A stretch of 64,000 nt of DNA from Rhyzopertha dominica (Eukaryota > Arthropoda > Insecta > Coleoptera > Bostrichidae): the NCBI GenBank assembly GCA_025024175.1, contig QCXZ01000137.1, positions 67,394,680 to 67,458,679 on the forward strand, read 5' to 3'. A program made the position numbers and the translations under genes. The notes beneath the pieces are model-generated. The model was not told the DNA's origin. It saw only the letters and a program-made list of their open reading frames with translations, and did no database searches. Below, one piece after another: positions 11,993-22,449 of the stretch (positions are counted from its first letter, which is position 1; every line of letters begins with the position of its first letter).

Positions 11993-14900
11993 GTAAGTTG
12001 GCAACAGTATTTCAGCTTGAGTCAGGATTTATGGATACGAACTTGTGTTATTATAAAGAATCCACTTATTTTTTGCAAGAGACATACGTAGAATTTAGTT
12101 GCGACCTCTGTAATGGAACCGGCCATGAGTTGTTATTCGGTAATGTGTATACAGGATGTCCCGAATTCGATGGTTGTGCAGGGTAGCTAGAGCGTTGCGG
12201 GTTGGATGTTACTGCACTACTCTTTTTGCGATTTCAATGATATCTAGAAAACTTTACAAACTTCTTTTGTTTTTGAGATATAATCGATTTCTCGTTTCTT
12301 CAAAATGCTATAACGCGTTTATTGTTGTACAAATTATGATTTCTTGTAGCGGGTACCGATTTTGAGTTATGACCCAAATAGAGGTCATAGTTGGCTTAGA
12401 TATAGTCAAAAAGATAATGTTTATTGTCAATCGCAATAGTTATTTCGATTTTTTCTTTAAAAAATATATTTTATTGTTGTTATGCTTCTAACTAGCTATG
12501 AAACAAAATATCCTTTGTTTAATGACAAATAAAATAAAGGTTTAAGGTAAAGCATGTTCAATATACTGTATTATACTAATTACAAAAAATATGATAGTAT
12601 GTTGTCAGTTTATATTCAGTGCGGAGAAAATACAGATACACCGGCAAGACTATTTAAACAGATGTTGTATTTTAACAAAATTGCAGTTCTTTAAAGTCGA
12701 TTTAATGTGATTGTAACAAGTAGGTATCCCGAAAGACTGCAACCAGATTCCAGAACTTTTAAAGAACTAAAATCAGAACTTACAAGCACAGATGAACTGG
12801 ATGGTGTAGCACTTACTGACATCATTTAGTGTTCATAGTAGTAACATTTATAAACAAAAAATTTCCAGGCAAATAGATTGGAACTCATGGACCAGTATCG
12901 TGCTTTGCGAGATCACCAGACCTGTCAGTGCTTGATTTTTTCTGGGGATTTCTAAAACACAATGTATAAATGGAAAATCCCCATAAAGCTGATGCGCTAA
13001 AAGATGCCATACATAGCGCTTTTAGGAGAATTGAACATTTTCACTTGTTCAATGCCATTGTTGTTTTTTTAATATTCGCGGCCTACATTTTTTGTGTCAC
13101 ATTCATTGTTAAAGGCTAACTGTTTAATCGTTGAGTTATTTTGTAGACTTTTCATTTCAACTATAGAACACGGAATTTCAAAGTCAATTTTATTGTATTG
13201 ACTTTATCCGCTTATATACTTTGTGAATTATCTTCACATTTCTATTTTATGCTTTTTAATTATTTAATTTCCACATTTTATTCCTTTTATAATTGGCGTT
13301 TTGTTTGCATTTATTTGGTATCTGCACACATCTATTTGTCGTTTTTCATATCTTCATTTATTATGACACATTCGCAACAACTAGCTTCACAATTGCATCA
13401 TTGAAACAATTCCGATTATTGGTTGAAATAGTCCTGACACCAGTTATCGAGTGCCAATGTTGAATGATAATTTTTATTAAACAATGTCTGTCATTTAGTC
13501 ATGCAAGGTTATGTCAGCGCAACGATTAAAAATTGTCCCTAAGCCTTGTAGACAGCATGTCCTTTAGAGTTTTGCTCATTCAGTATGTGCCGATTGATAT
13601 AAGATTAAGTTCCGCCGGGCCTTGTAGTATCAAATTAATTTTTAAATTTTGTATCGTATATAGCATGCCCTTTTGATATTGCCACATTTACACTACAAAA
13701 TAGATAAAACCAAAGGGCATACCGGTGTAACTTTTTAGACCATTTTTAAATCCGTGACAACTTAGATGAAATCTACTGTACGTACATAATATCGATATAC
13801 TGATGGTCATGACTGCTTTAAACAAAGGCATACGTGCAAAAAGTTGTAAAAATTTAGGATTTATTAATTTATTAATTAATAAACAGTATGTCGATTGGTT
13901 TTTTTGTTAAATAATTATAAAAATCAAGTGTTATCTCAAGCGGCATTTTAATCGTTCGGGATCATCATACTGCAGTGTTCATAAAATGACAATTGCAGAA
14001 TGTGAACAATTTTTCAATGTTCGTAAACAGTATGCTGTTTTGGTTTTTAATTAAGTGATTTTACAAACGCCATACGAATCGGTATGTCCTTCGGTTTTTA
14101 TCTATTTTCTGAAACTAAACAAGAATCTTCACAGTGGAAGCGTCCAGACGAACTATGCCCGTAAAAATCACGTCAAAGTTGGAGTCATGTCAAGTCAATG
14201 CTGATTACTTTTTTCGATTGTGTTGGTGTTGTGCACTACGAATTTGCTCTAAGAGGTCAAACGATCAACAAAGAATATTACGTTGAAGTTCTGAAAAGAT
14301 TGCATGATGCCGTGAGAAGACGACCGTGTTTCTGGTCAAGCGTTGACTGGCTTCTTCACCACGATAACGAGCCAGCGCATTCATCGAACCTTGTGCAGCA
14401 ATTTTTGGCGAAACACAATATTGTACAGCTTTGCCAGCCTCCGTACAGTTCTGCCATAGCTGCCTGCAACTTTTGGATGTTCCCAAAATTGAAAATGGCA
14501 CTGAAAGTAAAGAGGTTCGACGACATCGAGACGATTCAGAGTAATGCGACGGGCGAGCTGAAGCCCATTCCAAAATCTGAGTTCGAGGACTGCTTTAACA
14601 TGTGGAAGTATCGCTGGGAGCGTGGTTCAATCAAATAGGGATTACTTCGAAGGAAGCCACGGCTCGAATGACGAAGGATAGTACCAATGCGGAGATATGA
14701 ACGCAGCTCGGATACTTTTGGGACACACCTTGTATGTCGACAAGCATATAAAGTTTTGCGGATAATGAAACAATCCTTCAACTACAACGAAAAACACGCA
14801 ATGTTTGGCTTTGTGTTTGGTGTATTTGTAACTTGGAGGACATCAGACCCCTACTTTTAAAAAAAGCAGCCGATCAGCGTGTTGCCGTCAATGGAAAACA

Positions 14901-17040
14901 CTACGCAGAGGCATGATTTCGTTCCACCATTTGAAGCCATAACTGGAGATGTGATTGTAACAGCGCATTAAACAGTTGACAACAATTCGTTGATTAGACT
15001 TCTTGATATTGGTTGATGTTACGTCCTCTTCTCCGGATGTGTTCCCAGAACTCAAAAACTATTTGAAAGTGAAAGATAAACTGGGGAGCATAACTATAAC
15101 TCCACCTTGAATTATCAGTATTTCTTGGCCAAATGCAAACGTAATTTAACGTTATATTAACTTATAAGAAGGAAAAGAAATGGAAATAATAGGAACTGGA
15201 CTGTTTAAAATAATTTATTAATAATATCAATAATTTAATGAAATAATTTGTAAAATTTGCGTGGTACATAACTATAGCGCCACTCAAAAATACTTTTAGG
15301 TGGCTATGATCGACCGACATAAACATATTTATATTTTGTTATTAAATATTGACTGTCTACACTGTGTTGCAACAATTGTGTTCAATTGCTTTGTGGAAGG
15401 TATCTGAGTGACATGGAAAAAGGTAAAAATCTTGGCTTTTTGGGATGAAGGCTTTAGTCGCCGAAAAATTGCTCAACTGATTAACAGGTCTCGTAAAGTT
15501 GTCGCCAATTATTTGTAAAACTCTGAATAGTATGGCACAAACAAGAATGGTGGCCCTAAGAAAAAAATTTCGCCGAAGAATAATTATTGCTACAGCGAGT
15601 AACACTTTAAAAAGTCAAAAAAGAATTGCCCAAGAGTGCGGGCTTGATATTTCTGAAGAAAAGTGAACACATTGTACGCCGAAAACTAAGAAAATGTCAT
15701 AGACTTCTTCCTCACCATAAATCAGCCCGTTTGGAATTTGCTCGTCAGAATATAAATCAAAATTGGGAAAATGTAAACCAAAACTTTACAAAGAAACCTC
15801 GAATTAAACCATGTTATTTTTTTAATTTCAGATTTTTTTTCTTATAAAAAGATTTAATCTTGATGGTCCAGACGGTTTCAAACTTTGGAGGTGGTACGTT
15901 AATGGTACAAAAGCAGGAGTTTTAACATTGGTTTACCTATCAACACAAATGAACAGTCGAGAGTACATTCAAATTCTTGAGACAAATTTAATCCCTTTTT
16001 TAAATAACAATTGCGAACGAGATTTGATTTTCCAACAAGATAATGCAAGGATTTATGCCAGTAGAGAGTCGATGGCTTGGTTTGCCAGCCAAAATGTCGA
16101 ATTGTTATTAAGCCCCCTTGTTCACCTGACATTAACCTTAGTTAATTAATCTTAGTTCGGTCAGTATATGCGGATAACCGACAGTATGCCACCATAAAAC
16201 AACTCGAAAATTCATAAGACGAGGTTTAGGCCAATTTGGAAGCAAGAATATTAAATAATTTGGTTAGAAGCATAAATTGTACAATTTTTAAGCTAACTAG
16301 GAAGAATGGATGCCAAACTCATTATTAATCTACAAATGTTTTGTTAAAACTTGTTCAATTCTGTGTGAGATTTAGATAGGGCTATAGTTGTGCACCAGCC
16401 GAATTAAAAAAAATTAATTTATTAAAATACGGGAACTGTCTATAAATGATTCTGAATAGTCTACTTATTAATTTCGTTTCTTTATTCCTCTCGTTAGTTA
16501 AATTAATTTACGTTTGCATTTGACGAAGAAAAACTTAAAATTCAGGGCTAACAAAACGTTATGGAGTGATTTGCAGACCAATGCAAGAAATGTTCTTAAA
16601 TTAGTGTTGAATATGTAATTTTACAACAAATGGTGTTGAATAAATTCAATTTCCTTCTGATGCAATCTGGCGTTTTGTGTGGTAGGTTAAGTAGGTATCC
16701 ACTTATCAAACTCTCCCTCGTTAGTTGGTGTTGCATGCTCAGTGTGGACAAACACTTACACCTTGTTCTTGCAGCGAGCATAGTATGGGGAGAAATGTGC
16801 AGTTCTTGTGGACAGGACTGTGCAGCTGCTTGCGGCACCAGACAATTCAAGACATGCTGTTTTAATTATCTCAAGAAAAGAAGCCCCTACGCAGATCCAT
16901 TTCCCCGCGACATGAACCCAAGCCTCAAGCTTGAGCTGTGGCTCGCCAGAACGAGAAATAATCCCATGTACTTGAGAAGCTTACTGGACTCACAGGGACA
17001 TTACGAGGCCACGCCAGATCAGTTCGTTTCGGATAATTAA
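11956..17040 (+). CDS. Trissin: Trissin neuropeptide precursor (copy A)
   Basis: Secreted six-cysteine neuropeptide acting through the trissin receptor, a GPCR (known in Drosophila). Exon 1, 11956-11992, codes MNRELVFTLLFL plus one base; the donor GGTAAGT follows. Exon 2, 16775-17040, starts after TTGTTCTTGCAG in the matching phase. The joined 100 aa protein has a signal peptide (about 1-18), then C21-x2-C24-x3-C28-x3-C32-x7-C40-C41 and FNYLKKR. This is the trissin spacing, and KKR at 46-48 is the cleavage site. An acidic tail of unknown role follows to residue 100. The 4782 bp intron holds mariner, Tc1 and other relics. PolyA signal at 17135-17140. Assigned by cysteine pattern and the ACGT..F.TCCFNYL.KR signature. 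Confidence 0.93.
12700..13070 (+). pseudogene. IS630/mariner-type transposase relic in trissin intron
   Basis: The frame around 12890-13060 reads CFARSPDLSVLDFFWGFLKH and then HKADALKDAIHSAFRRIEH. This is the 'RSPDL.PLDFFLWG.LK' block holding the third catalytic Asp of the repeated DD-D family in this window. Upstream parts are unrecognisable. Confidence 0.55.
13690..14120. repeat. Inverted-repeat (MITE-like) element in trissin intron
   Basis: AAATAGATAAAACCAAAGGG (13703-13722) and following bases recur in reverse complement at about 14083-14117, with a second diverged pair (AAACAGTATG...) between them. No coding capacity. Confidence 0.35.
14110..14733 (+). pseudogene. mariner transposase 3' half in trissin intron
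   Basis: The open frame 14198-14638 and its upstream continuation (SQWKRPDELCP, then a stop) read FFDCVGVVHYEF, WLLHHDNEPAHSS (second catalytic Asp), PPYSSAIAACNFWMFPKLK and a C-terminus ending near a GRSxF-like patch. It is the C-terminal half of a mariner DD34D transposase. The third catalytic Asp (normally PDLAPCDFW) is Asn here, so the enzyme would be inactive even if whole. The right end TTTTGGGACACACCTTGTA (to 14733) resembles a mariner inverted terminal repeat. Confidence 0.75.
15080..16550 (+). mobile_element. Tc1-like element, copy 1 (decayed)
   Basis: The left terminal repeat begins ACTGGGGAGCATAACTATAA at 15080. The interior shares long identity with copy 2 at 17182. Transposase remnants read FWDEGFSRRKIAQLINRSRK (helix-turn-helix), then many stops, then ARILNNLVRSINCTIFKLTR. 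The right end stops at TTAAAATTCAGGG, so the last 25 or so bases of the terminal repeat are lost. It sits in the trissin intron, 225 bp before the peptide exon, on the same strand. Confidence 0.8.
16775..17040 (+). CDS. Trissin: Trissin exon 2 (mature peptide)
   Basis: Preceded by polypyrimidine-AG (TTGTTCTTGCAG). Starts inside a codon (CG AGC ATA), so exon 1's final G completes Ala. Carries all six cysteines, the KKR cleavage site and the stop codon. Confidence 0.93.
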
Positions 17041-17134
17041 TAAACTGTATTGTTGTACCTGAAGCTCATATAAAGGACGATATAACAATGTTAGTTTGTA
17101 GTTGGGCTGGATATTATCATATTTAAGAAACTTA

Positions 17135-17140
17135 AATAAA
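17135..17140 (+). terminator. polyA signal of trissin
   Basis: AATAAA 95 bases after the trissin stop and 42 bases before the next Tc1 element. Confidence 0.65.
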
Positions 17141-17181
17141 CTCGGAAGCAAAATCTACGCGTATTCTTATTAATAACCCTA

Positions 17182-18607
17182 ACTGGGGAGCATAGCTATA
17201 GCCCCACCTTGAATTATCAATTTTTCTTGGCCAAATGCAAACGTAATTTAACGTAAGGACAAAAGAAATAAAAATAACCGGAACAGGACTATTTAAAGTA
17301 ATTCATTAATAATTTCCATAATTTAATTAATTAATTTCTAAAATTTGCGCTAATTAAAAAAACTTTTAGGTGGCTGTGATCCAATGTCAAAAGCATGTTT
17401 ATATTTTGTTATTATTTATTAACTGTCACTGTGTTGTAACAATTGTGTTAAAAATGCCTCGTGGAAGGTAGATTGACATGGAAAACGGTAAAGTCTTGTT
17501 TTTTTGGGGTGAAGGCTTTAGTGGCCGAAAAATTGCTCAAAGAATTAACCGGTTTCGTAAAGTTGTCGCCAATTATTTGCGAAACTGTATATAAAAAATT
17601 CGCCCAGAGTTGCAAGAAGAATTATTGCTACAGCGAGTAAAACTTTAAAAAGTCGAAAATAATTGCTTAATGTTTCAAAATGAACTATAGGGAGGGTTCT
17701 GAAACAAAGTGAACACATTGTATGCCAAAAACTAAGAAAATGTCAAAGACTTATTCCTGGGATAATGTAAACCAAAATTTTACAATTGGACCTCGAATTA
17801 ACCCGTTATTAAAAAAAATCAGTTTATCTTTTCTGATGAAAAAAATATAATCTTGGTGGTCCAGATGGTTTCAATTGTTATTGGAGAGATTTGAGGAGAG
17901 AACCTGAGTACCTATCTTTCACAACAAAACTTTGGAGGTGGTACGTTAGTGGTATGGGGTGCCTTTACAAAAGCAAGCGTTTTAACATTGGCTTACAACA
18001 CGAATGAACAGTTGAGAATATGATCAAGTTCTTGAAACGAATTTAATGCCTTTTTTAAATAACAATTACGAACGAGATTTCATTTTCCAACAAGATAATG
18101 CGAGGATTCATGTCACTAGAGAGTCTATGGCTTGGTTTGCCAACCAAAATGTCGAATTGTTAGAGTGACCCTTTTGTTCACCTGACATGAACCCAATTGA
18201 AAACCTTTGGGGTATCTTAGTTCGGCGAGTATTGCGGATGACCGACAGTATGCCACCTTAAATGAGCTCAAAAATTCATTAGAAGAGGTTTGGGTCAATT
18301 TNGTAGCAAGAATATTAAATAATTTGGTTGGAAGCATGAATTCTAGAATTTTTGAGCTAACTAAAAAGAATAGAGGCCAAACCCATTATTAATTTACAAA
18401 TGTTTTGTTAAAATTTGTTAAATTCTGTGTGAAATTTAAATGTGGGCTATAGTTGTGCACCAGTCCAATTTAAAAAATCATTTTGAATAGTCTACTTCTT
18501 ATTATTTTCGTTTCTTTTATCCCTCTTGTTAGTTACATTAATTTACGTTTGCATTTGATGAAGAAAAACTTAAAATTCAGGATGGGGCTATAGTTATGCT
18601 CCCCAGT
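17182..18607 (+). mobile_element. Tc1-like element, copy 2, both terminal repeats present
   Basis: The 5' end ACTGGGGAGCATAGCTATAG and the 3' end ...CTATAGTTATGCTCCCCAGT form inverted repeats of about 73 bp. The broken transposase frame reads MPRGR*, then GRKIAQRINRFRKVVANYLR (HTH), IFQQDNARIHVTRESMAWF (second catalytic Asp) and NPIENLWGILVR (third residue Glu, DD34E type). It contains many stops and an N at about 18302. It begins just after the trissin polyA signal. Confidence 0.88.
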
Positions 18608-19160
18608 GCCTGAATGAAAGTTTTAAATAAGATTAGTACATTCCTAGTGAATAGACCAATCAGATGGACATTTGTAGATGTTTTATACATCAATAAGGCA
18701 TGTTGTTACATCTAGTAGCTGACAGGTAGGTACTGTCATTGTTTTATTTTTTTTAAATAAATTTCGGGAAACAAACGTTTCTTTGATTATCCTCTAACTA
18801 AANTATTTAATTAATAAAAACAGGAAGATGTCTGGTGTCAGTTCTAAATATTTTGTAAAGAGGATTACCATTTGAGGAAGTCAACTACTACTAGGAAAAC
18901 TGCTAAAATTTGCGGAAACNAGTACTCCTTAGAGACATTCCTTAGATTGCCACCCTTCTACANTAATTGACGTTTTCATAAAAACTGGCATTTCTAAACA
19001 GATTCCAAAAACCGAGAAATTTCACCTCAATCGAATTTAACAAAGTAATAATTATGTCAAAAGTGGAAATTTCGGATCCTAATTTTCGATTGATGATTTT
19101 TTACGATTATCTATTAGTTTTAACACCAAAGCCATGTATGAAAAAACTTAATTCGGTATA

Positions 19161-20750
19161 CAGGGTCGCTACAAAGTATGGAACCAGCAGGATATTTTAG
19201 GTTCTGTTCAACCGATTTTTCTGAAATTGTGCATGGGCCTATGGGTAATTAGAGTGCAAAGTATTTTCTGGATTTTTTTAAACTCTGTCAGCTCTCGTTT
19301 CCGAGATATCAGCGCAAGTTTTTTCGTCTAATTTGATCAATTTATTGCGAATCGGGTACCCAAAAAGGAAAAAAGACCAACATGATTCTGTGAAAAATAG
19401 TGTATTTTTTTCAGATTTACATTACAGAAGAGGCTCAAAATATTCCTTATTTACTTCCTAGCAGTAATTCAGCCTTGAGTAAAAGTTTTCTAATATTCTG
19501 TGTAGCATATTTGGAGGTAAGTTCTGAATGTCTGCCCTGATTCGTCCTTTTAAATCTTCTGCATTATGTGGCCGATCAACATAAATACGATTATTCATAT
19601 ATCCCGACAGGAAAAAATCAAGCGGCTTCAGATGTGTCTGGAAATATCACATTCAAATATCCACGAACGTTGACTGCAAAATAGGGCGGTGCACCATCTT
19701 GCTGAAACCATATCTGTTCAGAAGGACGCGCAGCATTTTCACGATAAGGGAACAGGCGAATAAATTCTGGTATACAATGTGTTCGCGCAAGAGCTGTAAA
19801 TACTTGACCGCATTCAAATTTTCATCGATGAAAAAAGGCCGAATAATGTGCTCACCGATTATACCACACCAGACATTCACTTTCTGAGGGTGTTGTGTAT
19901 GAACTTGTTCCATCCAATGTGGATTTGTGTCCGACCAATGCACATTACCATTGAGGCAAAAAGTTGCTTCATCAGAAAATATAATCCAATTTAAAATGTT
20001 TCTATCTTCATCTATCATGTTCATAGCAGTTTCGAAAAATTCTATCCTACGATCGAAATCATCTTCGCTCAGTTCTTGTAATAAGTTAATTTTGTATGGA
20101 TGAAATTTCTCTTTTTTTTCAAAATTTTCTGAACAGATCTTCTGCTAATATGGTGAGTGAGAGCACGCTGTTGTACGGAACACTTGGGATTCTTTTGCAC
20201 ATCTAAAACGTCCTTTTTAACATTTTTAACACCGCCGGTTTTGCCAAAACGTTGCAATGTTTTAATAACTGTTGATCTGACAATTGGTTCACGATATCCA
20301 TAACCAATCATCATCAAAATTTCGATGCAATCATGTTCTGAGGCATTGCGATTGCAAATAACAAAGAGAATGAAAATTATCACCAGTCACGAGGAAAATG
20401 GAGACACCTGGAGTTTTTGATCTTACTTAGCGATAACAAATATGGTTTTTATGCCGAAGTTTTTTGCAAGACCCAAGTTTGTTATCACACTTTTCTCAGA
20501 AGCAATAAATTGTACAAGTGTGGTACATTTTTGAAATCAGGGAAAAATGTCCTTCTCAATGATGTGTCTTTAGACACTTCCCATTAAAAAAAATGCAACC
20601 TGCGCCCATATCTCGGACATGAGAGCTGATACGTAGTTGAACAAATTCGAGAAAATGCTTTTTAATTACCCATAGACCCATGCACAATTTCAGAAAAATC
20701 AGTCGAACAAAACCTCAAATATCCTGCCGGTTCCATACAATCATCGCTCA
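19161..20750 (-). mobile_element. IS630/mariner-superfamily element, copy A
   Basis: Inverted ends: CAGGGTCGCTACAAAGTATG at 19161 against GGTTCCATAC... at about 20722-20750, followed inward by matching sequence on both sides. The minus-strand transposase runs from about 20383 to 19450 in pieces: HDCIEILMMIGYGYREP (N-terminal helix), a helix-turn-helix region, IIFSDEATFCLNGNVHWSDT (first catalytic Asp), VNVWCGIIGEHIIRPFFID, then a frameshifted QQDGAPP-like block and RPHNAEDLKGRI. Inactive by frameshifts. The same family recurs at 28603-30432 and 30450-31275. Confidence 0.8.
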
Positions 20751-21700
20751 ATATTCACATACAATGCGTATGGAGTTTTGATGATAACCCGCTAAGAGTG
20801 GAAAAGTGTTTTGAAGACTGGTTTCATCACACGCAAAAGGGGAGTATTTTACAAACATTAAAGCGATGTACGTTTGTTTTATTTCACATTTTCCGAGAAT
20901 TTTATTAGTGCCCTTCGTACCAAAAAAATTGCTACTACCTATACAGGGTCCTGCAGCACTGCGTCAGGCTTCTATAGCTCATATATGAATGAAAAGGACG
21001 TATTTAAGAAATATATTTTCACACATATACAGTGACCCACATAAGTGTTAAATTAGGGTTAACTTTTTTAAATGGAATACCTCATATTTTTTACATATTG
21101 AGGTTCCTATGAGTTGTTTAGGCATGTGTAAAATTTTGATTCATTTGCTTCAGTAACTTAGTAGTAATAAATTAAATACTAAAAAAATTATTTAGCAGCA
21201 CCAAAAAATATTAAAAAAACAACTGAGAATCTCTTTTTAATCATTATATGGTATAGGATCATTGAGAAAAGTTGGAAAATGGTCTCGTATAAAAATATTT
21301 TTGTCTATCTTATACAGAGTGTTCAAAATTTTATTCTAAATATGACACATTTGAAACCCATTTTTCTCGAATGTTTTAAATGGAACCCCCTGTATATTAT
21401 TTTATAGTGTAACGCAGAATGTAAAACAAATAATATTTATTATTATAACTGTATCAAACTTGTGGATCGTTTTCTATATTTTAACCAAAAACCTGCTTAT
21501 TGTTACTTCTAAATAGTAAATCTTTGAGTATTATCAAAAAGCTTAGATGGCTATGAAAAAATAATTTGTTACACATTTGAAAACAACTTTGTCAGGTTTT
21601 GTATTTTAAAGCTTAATTATTTGTTAAAACAAAATGAAATAGTCCTAGATTTTAAATTGTAATCATTTTTAATTAGAATAAACAATGTTATTTCAAAACA
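20750..21700. other. AT-rich repeat-derived stretch, no gene
   Basis: No coding signal. TACAGGGTCCTGCAGC (about 20942) and TACAGAGTGTTCAAAATTTT (about 21312) look like ends of mobile-element derived repeats, unclassified. Confidence 0.4.
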
Positions 21701-21709
21701 TATTAAAAT

Positions 21710-21860
21710 GGCGTCGTTCTTGTTCAAGGCATTTATTAATCCCTGTTTGAAAAATACGTTCCACAAAATGAAGCATTGTGGGCGTAACTATCGCAAATGC
21801 GTCGGTAATTCTTTGTCGCATGTTTTCTGCATTTATTGGAGCTTCCCTATGGAATAGTGT
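21710..21860 (-). pseudogene. Transposase C-terminal relic upstream of second trissin
   Basis: The minus strand reads APINAENMRQRITDAFAIVT then PTMLHFVERIFQTGINKCLE, resembling the C-terminal helices of IS630/mariner-type transposases ('P..PE.LR.RI..A...IT..ML..V...F..R...C...'). It ends some 40 bp before the putative ATG of trissin copy B. Confidence 0.5.
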
Positions 21861-21892
21861 TATAATGACTGTAGGCTTTTTTTGCGATCAGT
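21861..21892 (+). promoter_or_regulatory. Possible TATA plus TCAGT initiator for trissin copy B
   Basis: TATAAT at 21861-21866 and the arthropod-type initiator TCAGT at 21888-21892 are 27 bases apart, a classic core-promoter distance. The ATG at 21897 would leave only about a 7-base leader, which is odd. It could be chance in AT-rich DNA. Confidence 0.3.
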
Positions 21893-21896
21893 GACC

Positions 21897-22344
21897 ATGG
21901 CTCTAACAGTCTTCCTTTCAGTTTATTTTAGTTTTTCTGTGTTTGTATCTGAGATTCCCACCGCAATGACCGAACTTTGTTTCAGCTGGACTCGTATTGG
22001 CCCAAGATGAGAAAAGGTCAATTTGCTCCGGAGCTTGCGGAAGCGAGTGCAGAGATTCATGTGGAACGGGTAGGTTTAGAGCCTGCTGCTTCAATTACCT
22101 TAAGAAAAGAGGTGCCTTGACGACAATACCGTGGCTGATGAAAACCAAATCCGAATCTACACAAGATCTAACGGACACCACCGCCGATGAAGATAATCCA
22201 AACAGTCCAGCTCGAGTTTCAGAAGAAACATCCAGAAACAGCATGTGCTACGTGTGCGGCGATGAATGTTACTACACATGTTTCACGCATTCGTTCAGAC
22301 TGTGCTGTTTCAGTTATTTGAGGAAGAGGAATCAGATGCGATAA
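21897..22344 (+). CDS. Trissin-like double-peptide precursor (copy B)
   Basis: Paralogue of trissin 5 kb downstream. The main exon is 21986-22344, after acceptor TTTGTTTCAG, phase 1. Proposed own first exon 21897-21930 (strong Kozak, GACCATGG) codes MALTVFLSVYF plus one base; the 55 bp intron has a weak donor (GTTTTT). Joined: 130 aa, signal peptide ending LVLAQ (18), DEKR cleavage, peptide 1 (C25,29,33,37,45,46; FNYLKKR), an acidic spacer, then peptide 2 (C99,102,106,110,118,119; FSYLRKR), end NQMR. Peptide 2 keeps the exact trissin spacing; peptide 1 has one extra residue between the first two cysteines. Alternatively exon 1 at 11956 splices here in the same phase. Peptide exon certain; first exon uncertain. 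Confidence 0.85.
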
Positions 22345-22395
22345 CAAGAATGCACGTGAAATGAATTGTTTTGAACATTTTTTTTTGTGGATGCA

Positions 22396-22401
22396 AATAA
22401 A
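22396..22401 (+). terminator. polyA signal of trissin copy B
   Basis: AATAAA 52 bases after the stop codon, followed by a GT/T-rich stretch (TTTATTGTTGTAG). Confidence 0.65.
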
Positions 22402-22449
22402 GCTTGTGTAAGCTGCGACTTGATCTTTATTGTTGTAGTACGTCATATG

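Noticed and set aside
11956..12186. Single-exon reading of the 76-codon frame starting at the trissin ATG
   Set aside because: A strong GTAAGT donor after 12 codons and the in-phase acceptor at 16774 explain it; residues beyond the donor match nothing.
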